From Deroplatys truncata (taxonomy: Eukaryota; Arthropoda; Insecta; Mantodea; Mantidae): 64,000 nt of DNA. Where the stretch lies: NCBI GenBank assembly GCA_030765065.1, contig CM060986.1:73215573-73279572 (forward strand). Direction: 5' to 3'. Position 1 is the stretch's first letter, and each line of letters opens with the position of its first letter. The translations under genes were made by a program, and so were the position numbers. Under the pieces are notes generated by a model. The model was not told where the DNA came from, did not search any database, and saw only the letters and a list, made by a program, of their open reading frames with translations. Positions 22,436-34,512 of this stretch are shown here, in pieces.

Positions 22436-23756
22436 TATATGTTGTTGGTCTATTAGAACTTTAAATGTCATGTAATTTTCATTTTGGAACTGCAGCAACT
22501 TCTAGAGTTCTTGCCAAAAACATTTTCACATGCATGGGTCTAAATATTCATCAGGAATAATTTTTGTTTTAATTGTACTCGCTTTTAATCTCAGTGTACC
22601 TGCAAAGACTATTTACATGTTAATACATGCTTTTTGTAGATTTTGATGCTCCTCATGTGGAAGAGTAGGTTGTTGAAGTTCGCAGATCAAGTGACACCGT
22701 CAAAATTGATTTCGTAGATATTGTTCTTATGTCTGGTTGTGTAGGATAAGCATATGATGGAGAAGGTCCAATGGGATGCAGAAGCATAATCTTCACTCTA
22801 TTTGTTTCTTCTATACTTAACACAGCCCAATCCACCATTTGTCATCATACAAGCATTAAATCCTGCCATATTGGTGTAGTCAAGTACATCATTTAACAGT
22901 GTTTTCTTTTTGATACATTTCAGAAGTTTGAATATACCTTTGTTATCAATTGTTGGGTGTTTACGGGAATGAAAACATGTAATTTTTGCGTGCCAGAAAT
23001 TGTGCGTGCATTTTTTAATCGCTCTGCAACCTGTTGCTTGTTGAGATGCATTCAGAGTCATATGTCTTAATATTGTTTACACACCAGTTATAAAGCTGAT
23101 GAGTCATTATTTGGTCAGTGTAAGGTCTTTGTAAACTTGCACATGTTGCTAAAAGTTTCATTGTTCCATCTAAACATCACACGAGCCTTTTCCATGTGCT
23201 GTAGCATAAAAATGTCATTCAGCAGATACCAAAAAATCTACTTCATGAAAACAAATGGTTAATGAAATTTATTCTGTTTTTAAATTGAGCTGCAGAGCTA
23301 TCAGAGAAGTAATAAATGCTTTGGTTTGATTTGATTTGGAGTTTTCTCTTCTTATATTGCATTAAATGTTTCTGATAAAGATGCACAGTAGTAGTCTCAC
23401 AGGCTAAACATTCCAAAATGGCGTAACATGTGATTTAATGTGTTGTCAGCATTTTTAAAATAAATCACAAAAGGATGTGTTGTTGCCTAAGAATTGTTGT
23501 GGTGAAAAGACTGGACTTCATCTCATAGAATGAAAGAATAATTTTCTGCAAAATCGCACATAACAAGACATTTATTTGCATTAATCATTAACTTCTGTTC
23601 ATTTTGGAAATTTATTTTTTGTATTGCTATGAAAGAATGGCATAATAAGAGCTTTAATTTTTGAAACAGAATATCCAGAAATAATTGTTTCCATGTTGAC
23701 CTGTCAGTTGTTATCCATTGTTTATATGCGATTTCACTGCATTTGATTCAAATATA
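22436..23756. other. Unrecognised intronic DNA
   Basis: A minus-strand open stretch at 22798-23061 (87 residues, with NMAGFNACMMTNGGLGCV) has no family that I recognise. The remainder is AT-rich without element ends. Confidence 0.4.
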
Positions 23757-24004
23757 TGAGGGCAGTCCCAGAAGTACCAGACCTGACATATATATAGCTG
23801 CTGTTGTTTCAAAAAAAATGACTGGTAGAAGAAAGTACCAAACTTATGAAGCTTAAGTTTGAAGTTTGACAATGCTCATTGTTTAGTAATTGTTTGGCAG
23901 CCATTAATAGTGAACTCTCTCAGTGAATTTGTAACCAACTAATATTAAAGCTTAGCTAGATTTTAATCTGGGGGAGTCTGCCTCCTTTGTTTACAACAGT
24001 AAAA

Positions 24005-25060
24005 TATTGGGTGGCAGAGTTTAAGCGAGGCTGTACGAGCTGCTAAGACAAACATCGCAGTGGTCAACCAAATGAGGTGACCATGCCAGAAATTGTGAAG
24101 AAAATCCACAAAATGGTATTGAATGACTGTCGACTGAAATTGCGCGAGCTAGCAGACATCGTAGGCATTTCAAAAAGTGCTGTACATCGCACACTAACTG
24201 ACAATTTAGACATGAGAAAGCTGTGCACAAGATGAGTTGAGTTTAATTTTTTATTTATGGACGCTCTTTAACTACTATGGTTCTTAGCGTCCCATTCTAT
24301 ATTGGGCGTGAAACACAGGTAATTTTGCTCAGAGGCCTCTTTATCAGGCTTGAGGTTCTTTTACGTGCCGTAAATCTACGACACGGGACCACTGGCTTTA
24401 CTTCCCTTCCGAAGGAAGCGTGCCATGTTTACTCACAATGGAACAAAAGCAGCATCATGAGGATGTTTCACTGCAATAAAGCCAAGTTTTTGCATTGATT
24501 CATAACCATGGATGAAACATGGGTTTCACATCTGAGATGAAGGAACAGTCAAAACAGTGGATTGAAAGGGGAGAATCGGCTCCAAAGAAGGTGAAGACAG
24601 TTCCATCTGCAGGCAAGGTCATGGCATCAGTTTTTTGGGATGCGCATGGGATAATTTTCATTGATTATCTTCTAAAAGGAAAAGCAATCATTGGCGAGTA
24701 TTATGCGAGCTTATTGCAGCATTTGAATGATGAAATCAAGCAAAGATGGCCGCATTTAGCGAAAAAGAAAGTTCTGTTTCATCAAGACAATGCACCAATT
24801 CACACATCCATTATCGCCATGAGTTAAGTTCGAATTGCTTCCTCATGCACCCTATTTGCCAGACTTAGCCCCCTCTGATTATTTTCTGTTTCCAAAGTTG
24901 AAGAAATGACTTGGTAAAAGATTTGTCAACAATGAAGAGCTGGAGTTTGCAGTTGATGGCTGTTTTGCAGAACTCGGCGGTCTCACTATAAATGGGGTAT
25001 TGAAGCTATTGAACATCGCTGGGAAAGGTGTATCGAGCTGAAAGGAGACTATTAGAGAAA
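24005..25060 (+). pseudogene. mariner transposase, broken by stops and a SINE
   Basis: N-terminal part: YWVAEFKRG, then RSGQPNEVT, then LADIVGISKSAVHRTLTDNL (helix-turn-helix; 24010-24215). The SINE interrupts at 24235-24420. The C-terminal part includes TMDETWV (first catalytic Asp, ~24508), an open frame at 24519-24827 with SAGKVMASVFWDAHGIIFIDYL and VLFHQDNAPIHTS (second Asp), then a frameshift and LPDLAPSDYFLFPKLK (third Asp, about 24860-24900). D,D34D-type spacing is plausible. Inactive. Confidence 0.88.
24235..24420 (-). mobile_element. SINE1 copy, 5' truncated, inside mariner
   Basis: Minus-strand copy from the tail (TTGAGTTT..ATTTATGGACGC) through AGAGGCCTCTTTATCAGGCT to CTTCCGAAGGAAGC. 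The tRNA head is missing. No clear target duplication found. Confidence 0.88.
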
Positions 25061-25295
25061 TAAAGAAGTTTTTTCCCAAAATTTTTGTTAGGTCGTGTAC
25101 TTCTTGGACAGCCCTCATATCTGTTAGAAAATGTCTTAAATTATCTTGACCAGGACAGTTGCAACAGATTCCAACAACACTGGTATTGAAGGATTGTGTT
25201 TGTAAGAATGTCCCTAACATTTTAAACCCAGCTGTTAACTCTTTGATTCTGCTTCCTATTAGCATTAATTTTATATTTTGACAGATGCTGCACAC

Positions 25296-25432
25296 CAGCG
25301 TTGCCAACCTGGAAACATTTATTCCGTTAAACTGAAGTTAAAATTCCGCTAAATCTTATTACTGTTTGCCCTCTTAAAAGTGAAATTTCAATGTACTGGT
25401 AACTTACAATTTTTTTTTTCTTTATCATGGTA

Positions 25433-25477
<45 letters not shown>

Positions 25478-26945
25478 ACATTTTAGATTCCCTCACCATA
25501 TTATTGTAGTTCAAGCCACAGCATTTCATTTTCCTCCTCATCCTGCATTAGAGTGTCTTCTTTGTCCACTGGGGCCGGCTGGAGAAATGTCTGTGTCGTA
25601 TGCTCTCATGGTACCGATTTCTTAGTGAACATCCTCTGGCAGCTCGTAATCATGGCAACACTTGCCCAGACGATTAAGGCCAGCTCTTATTGTAATCATG
25701 GCGTTCACCATAACAGTAGTTAGTCTGTTGAGCAATGATGCTTTTATCAAGTTTAACTGGCTAAATGCCCTTTCCATGTCTGCATTAGACCAGGGTAAAA
25801 CCAGAAATATTAAAGCCAGATACGAAAGGTCTTGGAAAGAATTTAAGCCACTAGCATCCTTATATGACCTAACTTCATTCCAGAACACCGCAGTATTGTG
25901 TATTTCTTTCCACTGCACAGTAGTGAGCTTCGACCACTGAAAGTCAATTTTGGTTACTGTAATGTCGGACAAGCCTATTTCCTTGGCCAACGATACTAAT
26001 GGTTCTTTTATCACTCTCAAGCATTCTCTTGGAGGAATTAAGGACACGTTTTACAACACCTTTGCATTTTGGGGCAAGCGGCGTTGCAACTCAGAAGCAA
26101 GGGAAACAAGAAAATGTTCATATCTTTTCCTTATGACATTTTCAACCTCGGAAGAAATTTTGTTGGTGTTGTTCATATCTTGCAGCAAGACTTCGACTTC
26201 ATGACCTAAGTATACTCTCGGCGACTTATATTTATGAACATCAGCTGTTAAAAGATCACCTCTGTACCCTGGTACAACAATTCTCCTAACGAGCCCACTC
26301 ATTAGTAAAACAACATTGTTTAGAAGCCGTGATTGGTCTGCAGAATTTGACTGAAATGCCTTATTTACCAGCTGACATTCTTCCAAATAAGGTTTCAGAA
26401 ATGTGAGGTAAATATTGTTTATGTCATCACTGTCATATTATAAAGAAGTTGAGCAGTATAACGTTCCTCATCAAGTGCGGCTGTTTCAAAGTGCGTTTTT
26501 AGTTCAAGCCACTGAGACAGAACACGAGAGACAGCCTCTTAAATAGACATCCAACGTGTGTTGCACTTCTGAACTGTTTTAAGTGAATTAACTCTGTCAT
26601 TTATCTCATTACATATAAACACATTTCTCGCAGGACATGAAGGTATACATAGATGTTATATTTCATATGGTATTGTGCAGTTTGCACGTTTCATCACTTG
26701 GACTAAAATGGGTGTGTGGGAAGAGGGAAGACTAACTTGCAGTTTCATCTAGGATTTTTTTCCCACTAAATCTGATTTCTAGTTATATAATTGAAACAGT
26801 GTATTAAACAGAAAAATATTATTGTAGACAACAGTCCATATATCCGTTAAAAAAATCTGTTGACCGCTAAGTTCAAAATTTCACCCATTGGTGATGTGTA
26901 AAACCCGTCAAATTTAGCGGAAATTCTGCTAACTTGGCAACCCTG
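25296..26945 (-). mobile_element. hAT transposon with 8-bp target duplication
   Basis: Flanked by CTGCACAC at 25288-25295 and 26946-26953. Terminal inverted repeat CAGCGTTGCCAAC at the left pairs with ..TTGGCAACCCTG at the right (one mismatch at position 4). The 8-bp duplication and CAG..CTG ends are diagnostic of hAT. Length 1650 bp. An (ATT)n tract lies at 25434-25476. Confidence 0.95.
25622..26600 (-). pseudogene. hAT transposase relic
   Basis: Minus-strand frames 26386-26051 and 26047-25622 give a C-terminal transposase with the hAT dimerisation motif LPWSNADMERAFSQLNLIKA and ITIRAGLNRL. Upstream, WLELKTHFETAALDEERYTAQLL is readable to ~26500. The N-terminal zinc finger and first catalytic region are not evident, so the gene is 5'-deleted. 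Substitutions and at least two frame breaks make it inactive. Confidence 0.85.
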
Positions 26946-27229
26946 CTGCACACATACAGAGCTCTAGATGACAACACAGTGACAATGCATTTTGATCTTA
27001 AAGACAGAATTTAGAAATTCCAATTTTCACATTAGGATAGTGTTCTTTAAACAAAAGGCTTCATTCAAGTTCCATAAAAGCAGCCGTTTTTGCTTTTACA
27101 CTTTTCTCCCATCTTCTTTTACAGAAATGTGCACTTTTGTCTGTGCTCTGCCTTTATAGCCATTCTAACAACTGCTTCCTCTTGTCCCCTATAATAGAAA
27201 GAAATTCTAATATTAAATAATAATAATAT

Positions 27230-27412
27230 ATGGTTATTTAACGATGGTGGGTTTTTGCATCAGAGGTTTATAGCCATTGTGCATTGTGCCGGAATTTTGT
27301 CCTGCAGGAGTTTTTACATACCAGTATATCTATTGCCACTGGCATTAAGCTCAGTTAAAATGGCATCAACTTTAGCTGGGACCAAATCTGCAACTGAGCC
27401 ACCGAGGTCAAC
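27230..27412 (-). mobile_element. Second tRNA-type SINE family (SINE2), minus-strand copy
   Basis: Contains GGTTATTTAACGATGGT, GTGCCGGAATTTTGTCCTGCAGGAG, and a tRNA-like end CAACTGAGCCACCGAGG. These are hallmarks of a SINE common in insects. A 74-residue open frame here is fortuitous. The relative at 31085-31255 shares AAGTGTGCTTAAAAGC and ..AAAGAACTG. Confidence 0.75.
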
Positions 27413-28391
27413 TGATGTTGATACAGAGTTGTGTATTGGTTATGTAACTATAGAAAGCGAGTTTTTTCAGGATGAGTAAGATGTTTACGACCAAAGCGAA
27501 TTGACTGGAATATCAAAACAAGTCCTTAAAAAAATTGCTTAAATATTGTACTGCACATTATGTTGGACATGGATTCAGTCATGTGTTTCTGTTGTTGATT
27601 AAACAGTTGAAGAGAATACTAAAAGGTTGGTGTTGGAGTGTGGAAAGTAAGTGTACACAAAAATACAGTTTCCCATACTGGTTTGGAGACAGAAAAACAT
27701 GAAATTTTGGATAGTATGAAACAAAATTGCATTATGCTGCTCATTAAATTTTTAGTAAACAATTATTTGCCGTAGCTAAACATTAATGAATAAGTTAATT
27801 TCGCAATTTATTGTAGTTTATAAGTAAACAATACCTGAAATTATACTGTTTCCATACTTCTTGGCATGCTTCTTATTGAAGTGGCATTTGATGTTAAAAT
27901 GTGCAATAAAACGAATAAGTACACAGCGTATCAAATAAAATGCCTTTTCATTTGTTGAATACAAAAATAATTTAATTCCCATTCCTTAGGAAAGAATTAT
28001 TTTCTCTTAGGCTGCACCATACTCCTTAGTTAAAAGTAACATACACCACTGATTGCTTCTATGCTCCTTATGTTAGGTAACAGGTATGCAGACCGGTTTG
28101 AGTAAGTGAGGGTGATAAAAAGGGTAATGGAGGGGAGTGCAGCTTTCTGACCCATGCCCTACTCTTTCATTGCATTCTCATCCTGATATTTACAACTTTA
28201 TCTTGTTTAAGTCATTTTGGTGTTACTCGGGGTTATATGATCATTGCTGATAGGTTCTCTAGTGATCTCGGCTATTTCATCACTTTGTGATTCTAAGCTT
28301 CTAATTGGGTTTTTATATTCACTATGTGGTTCAAATCCGTGCATGAAGTCTTCCCCCCCCCCCAAGGTGCATACTTTTTAAGTAAATTTTT
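27413..28391. other. Unrecognised intronic DNA
   Basis: AT-rich and no coding region supported. A C-run lies at about 28351-28364 just before a family A copy. Confidence 0.45.
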
Positions 28392-29281
28392 ACTTTCTCT
28401 ACTACGTATAGTAAGTAGGGTAAGTATTGTATTCCACCCAAAAAATTGATACCGAGATTTCACCGGAAATACATGTTTTGAGACCCCCTGAATCCAAAAA
28501 AAGCATTTTTGGAAACATGTCCGTGGTGTGTGTGTCTGTCAACAGCATAACTCAGAAACGAACAGTCGGATAAACACCAAACTTGGTATTTAGGTTCAGT
28601 ATCTTCCAAGGATGCGACACGAAGGTTTTCCAGAAAATCCCCCCACCCCAGATTACCCTTTACATGGAACATTTTTCGAAAATTTTAATTTTCTCAAAAA
28701 TGGCTCTAATGATTTTGATGAAAATATCATATGTCTAAGATAATGTCATGAGAAATGAAATGTATATCTCGAATTTTCTGGGAATGTCTCCAAAAGTATT
28801 CTTCATTGTGAACGACTTTTGCATAACTGGTAAACCATAAGAGATAGACAAAATTGTACTACACAAAAAATGTAGATCGCGTTAAAATACACAATTTATG
28901 TCATATACATTTTTTTTGTTGAGTGAACCATTTTCGAGATATTGCTTGTTATTCCCTTAAATTTTTCAATACTTATTTTCTCAAATGGGAATTCGTTATT
29001 CATTTTTTTGTCTTGGATATGCAAAGAGTATTAATCTGTGGGAAAGGGAATGGTGCTGCACCTAGCAACCAGCTATTAAGAGATATGTATGTGCTTAAAG
29101 GCTACTGTATTTCCAAATTGCCCTTGCAAATATATTATCCCCTTACATCTACAAGAAAATTAGCAATAAGATAGAGTCTGCAAATGTTTATCTCGATTAA
29201 CATGAAGTAGATGGAGAATAAGCGTTTGTATAAATAGTTTGTACAAGAGTAGAGAAAGTCATGTGAGTGTAACACATCAGA
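28392..29281 (-). repeat. Family A repeat, full length, minus strand
   Basis: From ACTTTCTCTACTACGTATAG to GTGTAACACATCAGA, with T-runs on both sides. Contains the 'attaatctgtggg..ggtgctgcacctagcaacc' variant shared with 55160-55200 and 57850-57885, here called subfamily A2. Confidence 0.92.
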
Positions 29282-29859
29282 TTTTTTTTTTAAAAAAAGG
29301 TGTGATTTTATATGGTTATTTTGTAAGAAAATATTAATTTTAACACGTATGATAATTTACAAAACAAGCCAAAGATGTATGCACAATTGAAAAATGAAAG
29401 AACATTGATGGTAATTTTGTTGATTTCATGCTGATTATTTCAAGGAAAGAGTAGCGATTTGCTTGAAATTGTTTCTTTGATGACATTTCATGTAACAGAG
29501 GTAAGATTTTACCAGCTAGAATTGTGAGCAAGATGATATTTGTTTCAATGTCAATTCTATCTGCTCAGAAAGGCAAGTGGAGTGTAGTTGGAATAAATCT
29601 GTAGAGTGACACATCAGGACACCTAGTGAAGAAGCAGAACTGACCTTAATATAACTTCTGCGAACCTATGTAATTATAAGACAAGATAACCTTACATCTC
29701 TTTAGGGCAATGGCCTCCTACTCTAGGTAGGATAGCTCATGTAAAAACTCTCAGGGTGAGCCAGTCCATTGGAGAATTAACCTTTTACTTGTCTGTTCAC
29801 TTAACCCTTTTCATCAAAGAGTCCAACACCAATTAGTACTTAGTATAATAATATTGGCT
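29282..29859. other. Unrecognised intronic DNA
   Basis: No recognisable elements. Adjacent to the LINE relic that starts about 29860. Confidence 0.4.
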
Positions 29860-30800
29860 AGAGTGGCCCTTCTTTTCCTGAGCCTGTTGTCTCAAACTGT
29901 AGTTGTGTGGGCCCATCTTCTGTGGTCTATCCTTATTACATTGCCTCCCCATTTTCACTTGAGTTGTTGTGCACGTACTGCTGCATCATCCATTCCTGTC
30001 ATTCTTCTAATTTCTGAGTTTCTTATGCTATTTTGTTGCCTGATGTTCAGTATTTTGTGTTCCATCTTTCTCTGGCACACTTGTAGGGCTTTTGTTTGTT
30101 GCACAGTGAAACACCATGTCTGGCATCTACATATCAGCACGATTCCATGACTTGTGTTTTCAGTTTCAGATTTAGGTATTTGTTTGATAGGATATCTTTC
30201 AAGCTCCAGAATTGTCTTCAGGCTGCACTAATTCTTTGTTTGATCTCTGCCTCACCATTTCCCCTCATCAAAATACTTTGTCCTAAGAAGATGTAGACCT
30301 CCACATACTCCATAGTTGTTCCTTCCAACACTATTAGTAATTTGTCTCACTTTCATCTTAGTTGGGTTCATCTGTAGTCCAGCCTCTTGACTGATGGTGT
30401 TCAGCTCTTTGAGCATTGTCTCTAACTCTTTTGCTGACTTTGCAAAAAGTGTAATGTCTGCGAAGCGCAAGTTGGACAGTCTCCTTCCATTTATATTGAT
30501 GCCTTTTCGCCTCTTGTCTCATTTTAATGTGCACAATGCAATTTTGTAGGCCTGTGAAAAGTTAAGGTGAAATTGGATCCTCTTGCTTTACTCCTCTTTC
30601 CAGTTTAAATGTGTCTCCTTTGATTTCCATTTTGAATTTAATGTAATAGCTATTGATGTAAATTTTCCCTATTGCTCTGATGTATTTGCTTTCTATTTCC
30701 ATTGTTTGTAAGGATTTTATGACTTTCCTGTGGTCTACAGAGTTGAAGGCTTTGCTGTAGTCCACAAAGGCTATATACAGATTCTGATTTTATTCTGTTG
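29860..30800 (-). pseudogene. LINE reverse transcriptase relic
   Basis: Minus-strand order: VDYSKAFNSVDH (30770-30730), YIRAIGKIYINSY, KLERGVKQEDPISP (QGDP-type box, ~30570), a decayed RFADITLFAKSAKELETMLKEL (the catalytic FADD reduced to FAD-I, 30470-30400), QEAGLQMNPTKMKV, and near 30140-29960 CQTWCFTVQQTKALQVCQRKMEHKIL then RRMTGMDDAAVRAQQLKW. These belong to a LINE group widespread in insects. 5'-truncated and frameshifted, with a catalytic Asp lost. Confidence 0.82.
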
Positions 30801-31084
30801 TCTGTTTTATTACCTGACTGCTTGAAGGTGATTGATCTATGTAATCATATTAGCAATACATTGGATTTCAGAGAAATATACCTTAGGTAGTACGTTTATT
30901 GTGGCCAAGCAAACCATTTGCCCCCAAAGCATCACTAGGATATTATTTAGCACATATTAAAAGAGATTTGAAACAAACCAGTCACCAGGTGCTACAGTAA
31001 ATAATTACCAAAGGCATTTATGTTGCTACAGTTTCCTTATCACAAGAAATGATATTGACCCCTTCAAGAAAATAAAATACTTAT

Positions 31085-31255
31085 CCCAAGATTTCAGGTT
31101 CAAATCCGGCCCAGACTGATGGTTTTTAAGTGTGCTTAAAAGCAACAGCCCCACTTCACTAAATTTAGTAGCACGTAAAAGAACTGTGGAACGAAATTCC
31201 AGCCACTGGCAGAGCTGATATGATCTTGGCAATTGACATCGTTAACAAGCAAAAA
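31085..31255 (+). mobile_element. SINE2 copy, plus strand, 5' truncated
   Basis: Begins in the B box (AGGTTCAAATCCGGCCCA), then TTTTTAAGTGTGCTTAAAAGC, ..GCACGTAAAAGAACTG..AAATTCCAG and a GTTAACAAGCAAAAAAAATA tail. Confidence 0.7.
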
Positions 31256-31499
31256 AAATATATTTATTTATCTGGATGGCTTTCAAATCTTTTCTCTTGC
31301 TTTTTAGCGATCCAAATTTCACTACCATACATCAAAGTTTGTATTCATTTTTTTGTTAATCCAGATTACCTCTGTATTAGTCTAGATAAACAGGGTACTT
31401 GTGTACATCAGTTGCATTGTAAGGAAAGTAAAAATGACCTATTTTAATATGTACTGCTTTGCACAGATAAAAATAAAGATATAGTTATTTACAGTTACT

Positions 31500-31860
31500 A
31501 TTCTCTCTTCACCATAACTTTATGGGAAAATGGAATGCGATGGGAAAAGACTTCAAGTCCAAAAGAAGATAATTAGGTTAATGATTCATGCTGGTTAAAA
31601 GGACTTGTGCAGACCAGTGTTATATTTATAAATTTAATTAATTATGTGCATATTAATCAGGATAGTTTTCTAAACAAGCAAAAGCTACACAATTATAATA
31701 CTCGACACAAGAATAACATTAAATTTCCAGCTCTCAGTCTGGTGCTTCTAGAAAACAATTCCTTACTATGTGGGAATAAAAGCATGCAACAAATTGCATT
31801 TATCTATTCAAGACGAGATAACCATAAAACTTCAAAACTTCATCATTAAAGCATTTTACT
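31500..31860 (+). pseudogene. LINE C-terminal fragment
   Basis: DSFLNKQKLHNYNTRHKNN at about 31659-31715 matches the conserved 'HxYxTRxK' end region of jockey/CR1-type LINE polyproteins. An upstream decayed 'KRIIRLI' stretch lies at ~31560. Only the last part of the protein is present. Confidence 0.65.
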
Positions 31861-32094
31861 TATATATAAGGTGACACTAAATTAAGTAGACATTAAGAAA
31901 ATTTTAATCCTAACTACAAATTCTGTATGTTACTGTATAGTATACAATTATACATGACCTCTTTGTATGCTTGAGTGGGACTAACATTTCTAGCTTAACT
32001 GAATAGTAGTGAAGTAATTTGTATTTATGCTCAAACATGTGAATATTGCATAGCAATAAAGCCTAAGTATAGAATACTCTTTCTTTTTCCCCAG

Positions 32095-32468
32095 GCCAGC
32101 CAAATGTAAAGCCTGTGCAGCCTAAGCCAGCAGGCCGCAGAGTTTCAACTTCAGAAAAGAATAGAAACAGAAAGTTAAAAGAAGCATCCACAAGTGCTCC
32201 ATCCATAAAACTGTCTACAGAAGGTAGGGTATCTCAGACTGGTGCCTCTATCACTAGTAGACAAACTTCTGCCACAAAGGAAGAAACTAGTCATCCAAGC
32301 ACTAGCAATGGACCTGTGCGTAACGTAGCAGAGAGTCCTACATCAGATAGTGCAGGAAAAAGTGATCCAGGGGGACCTAAAAAGAGAAAGAGAAGTATGG
32401 AGAATGCTGGTGTAAAGCTTACTAGGAAAAAAACTCGCTCCAAGGATAAAGAGTCAGACCTAATATAA
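32095..32468 (+). CDS. BTB/POZ domain protein, terminal exon (NLS-like tail)
   Basis: Preceded by a polypyrimidine tract and CAG (32092-32094). Joined to the exon ending at 11762, the reading frame passes through PKAGVAVSG|QPNVKPVQPKPAGRR without interruption. With the first exon it gives a 311-residue product. This part is low-complexity, rich in Ser, Thr and Lys, and probably disordered. It ends GGPKKRKRSM..LTRKKTRSKDKES, with PKKRKR a classic monopartite nuclear-localisation pattern, so a nuclear role is likely (inference). There are no zinc fingers in this isoform; other BTB genes of this sort often splice to alternative 3' exons, which could lie outside the window. The TAA stop lies inside a 29-bp tandem duplication. 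Confidence 0.8.
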
Positions 32469-32516
32469 TATATCTGGACTTTTAGTACCTAATATAATAT
32501 ATCTGGACTTTCAGTA
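32459..32516 (+). repeat. 29-bp tandem duplication spanning the stop codon
   Basis: CCTAATATAATATATCTGGA.. units at 32459 and 32488 differ at one base (TTTAG versus TTCAG). The stop codon of the BTB reading frame lies in the first unit. Confidence 0.92.
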
Positions 32517-33252
32517 CCGCATTGAAACAATTCCAACTCATTGCGGTGTACAAGTGGTTCCAAAATGGAAAATTGGAATGATAAGTTCAAAACTGCTGAT
32601 TTTTGTAGTACATAATTGCCATTTTACTGTAGAAATAGATATCATAAAACTTGTTTTAATCCTTTGTTACGAAGAATGTTATACATGAAGCTGCCAATAG
32701 CAAAACATTCCAAGTGCTATGGAAGATTCTTTTACAGGAGAGAAAAAAAAATAGGTTTGAACAAGATATACCTTTTAGTATTCTAGCTCTTTTTATATAA
32801 CTCTTAGCATATCACTTCTTGTGCAAATATATCATTGCGCATAAACAGTAATGAAACAGAAACAGTGTTGGATAAAAATGACACTTGAAATGTATTTCCA
32901 TTTGCATTCTTCATGTAATTAATTTGCATAATTTTTGTACTTGTCTGTGAAGAAAATGAAATGTTTGCTTTTTACTTGATATGTGTCTATACAGCTAAGA
33001 AACAAATTTCTGGTCAAGTGGCAATTGGCAGTTCAAATTAGTTAAAGAAGAAGACCACTTAAACAGAATTCATAGCTAATTTGTACAAATGCAACTAATA
33101 ATTAAATATATATAAAATCATAACAAAATGAAATACTTTGAAAAATATAATATTTAAATATACCTGTATGCTTTATTTTTAACATTGACATTTGTATATA
33201 CTTGTTGTAAACAATGTATTGGTAGCTAAGTGCAATTGGAAATTAAAAAAAA
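32469..33252 (+). other. Probable 3' untranslated region of the BTB gene
   Basis: AT-rich, non-coding, following the stop. ATTAAA at 33101-33106 is a possible poly(A) signal. A canonical AATAAA occurs only at 34418-34423, beyond a family A insertion. No direct evidence for the transcript end. Confidence 0.45.
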
Positions 33253-34082
33253 TCTGATGTGTTAGACTCACATGACTTTCTCTACTCTTGTACAAACTAT
33301 TTTTACAAATGCTTATTCTCCATATGCTTCACGTTAATCGAGATGTTAATCTTATTGCTAATTTTCTTATAGATGCAAGGGGAATTGCTAGGCTTTAAGC
33401 TATAGTCAAATCTTTTAAGCGCTGGTTGCTATGTGGCGCAATCCATTCTCTTTGCATGTCCAGGACATAAAAAAAAATGAATGACGAATTTGAGAAAAAG
33501 TATAAGTATTGGAAAATTTAAGGGAATAACAAGCAATATCTCAAAAATGGTTCACCCAACAAAAAAAATGTATATGATATAAATGGTGTATTTTAACGCG
33601 ATCTACATTTTTTGTGGAGTAAAATTTTGTCTATCTCTTATGGTTTACCAGTTATGCAAAAGTCGTTCACAATGTGGAATACTTTTGGAGACATTCCCAG
33701 AAAATTCGAGATATACATTTTATTTGTCATGAAAATATCTTAAACATATGATATTTTAATCAAAATCGTTAAAGCCATTTTCGAGAAAATTACAATTTTC
33801 GAAAAATGTTCCATGTAAAGGGTAATCTGGGGTGGGGGGATTTTCTTGAAAACCTTTGTGTCGCATCTCTGGAAGATACTGAACCTAAATACCAAGTTTG
33901 GTGTTTATCTGGCTGTTCGTTTCTGAGTCATGCTGTTCACAGACACACACATGGACATGTTTCCAAAAATGCTTTTTTTGGATTCAGGTGCCTCAAAACA
34001 TATATTTCTGGTGAAATCTCGGTATCGAATTTTTGGGTGGAATGCAATACTTCCCCTACTTACTATACGTAGTAGAGAAAGT
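33253..34082 (+). repeat. Family A repeat, full length
   Basis: TCTGATGTGTTAGACTCACA to TAGTAGAGAAAGT, 830 bp, with an A-run on both sides (AAAAAAAA upstream, AAAAAAA downstream). The CA tract is short (33943-33952). Confidence 0.93.
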
Positions 34083-34498
34083 AAAAAAACAGCTCACTCA
34101 CTTCAACTCCACATTAAGAAACTCTCAACTGTTAAAATAAGTGGAAATTGGGATACTTTTTTTTCCTACCGTGAGAAAAAAATGTTACTGCGAAGCAAGG
34201 CAAGAGCTCATACTTGCTTGTAAAGCTTCTATTTTTGATCCTCCAAGACAAATTCTGTTTTGAAAAATATGTGCATAAATTTGTGAGTTTAAAATACACT
34301 ATGAAAAACCAGTTATTTTCTTGTTTATCATTTCTATCATAATGGAACGCTCATTAGTGTCATAGGTACCAAAAATCAGATGACAAAATATACTTTTGTT
34401 TCTGTGTTCTTTTGGGAAATAAACACCTTCCTCCAATTATTAAACAGTATAGAGAATATTGTAATGAAAAGAAGCTAGAAACAGTGATGTGTATTGAA
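34083..34498. other. Unrecognised stretch, perhaps distal 3' UTR or intergenic
   Basis: Contains AATAAA at 34418-34423 and the left copy of the 15-bp duplication AGTATAGAGAATATT (34446-34460) that flanks the Penelope-like palindrome. 34461-34498 has no counterpart on the right side. Confidence 0.5.
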
Positions 34499-34512
34499 TT
34501 TATTTAAAGGTG

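Larger units (their letters stand above)
23757..25117 (+). mobile_element. mariner element with SINE insertion
   Basis: TIRs: the left TGAGGGCAGTCCCAGAAGTA pairs with the right-end complement TGAGGGCTGTCCAAGAAGTA. TA at 23755-23756 and 25118-25119. Total 1361 bp includes a ~186-bp SINE fragment, leaving ~1.17 kb of mariner. Confidence 0.94.
11763..32094 (+). other. Large TE-filled intron of the BTB gene (inferred)
   Basis: The donor GTAAGT at 11763 and the acceptor tctttttccccag ending at 32094 bracket 20.3 kb. The phase-1 donor leaves a G and the acceptor side supplies GC, giving a Gly codon and an open downstream frame. The interval contains at least five autonomous-type DNA transposons, SINEs, LINEs and family A copies and no convincing other host exon. 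Extra alternative exons cannot be excluded. Confidence 0.7.

Noticed and set aside
27255..27479. 74-residue plus-strand open frame
   Set aside because: It overlaps a minus-strand SINE2 copy; the frame is fortuitous.
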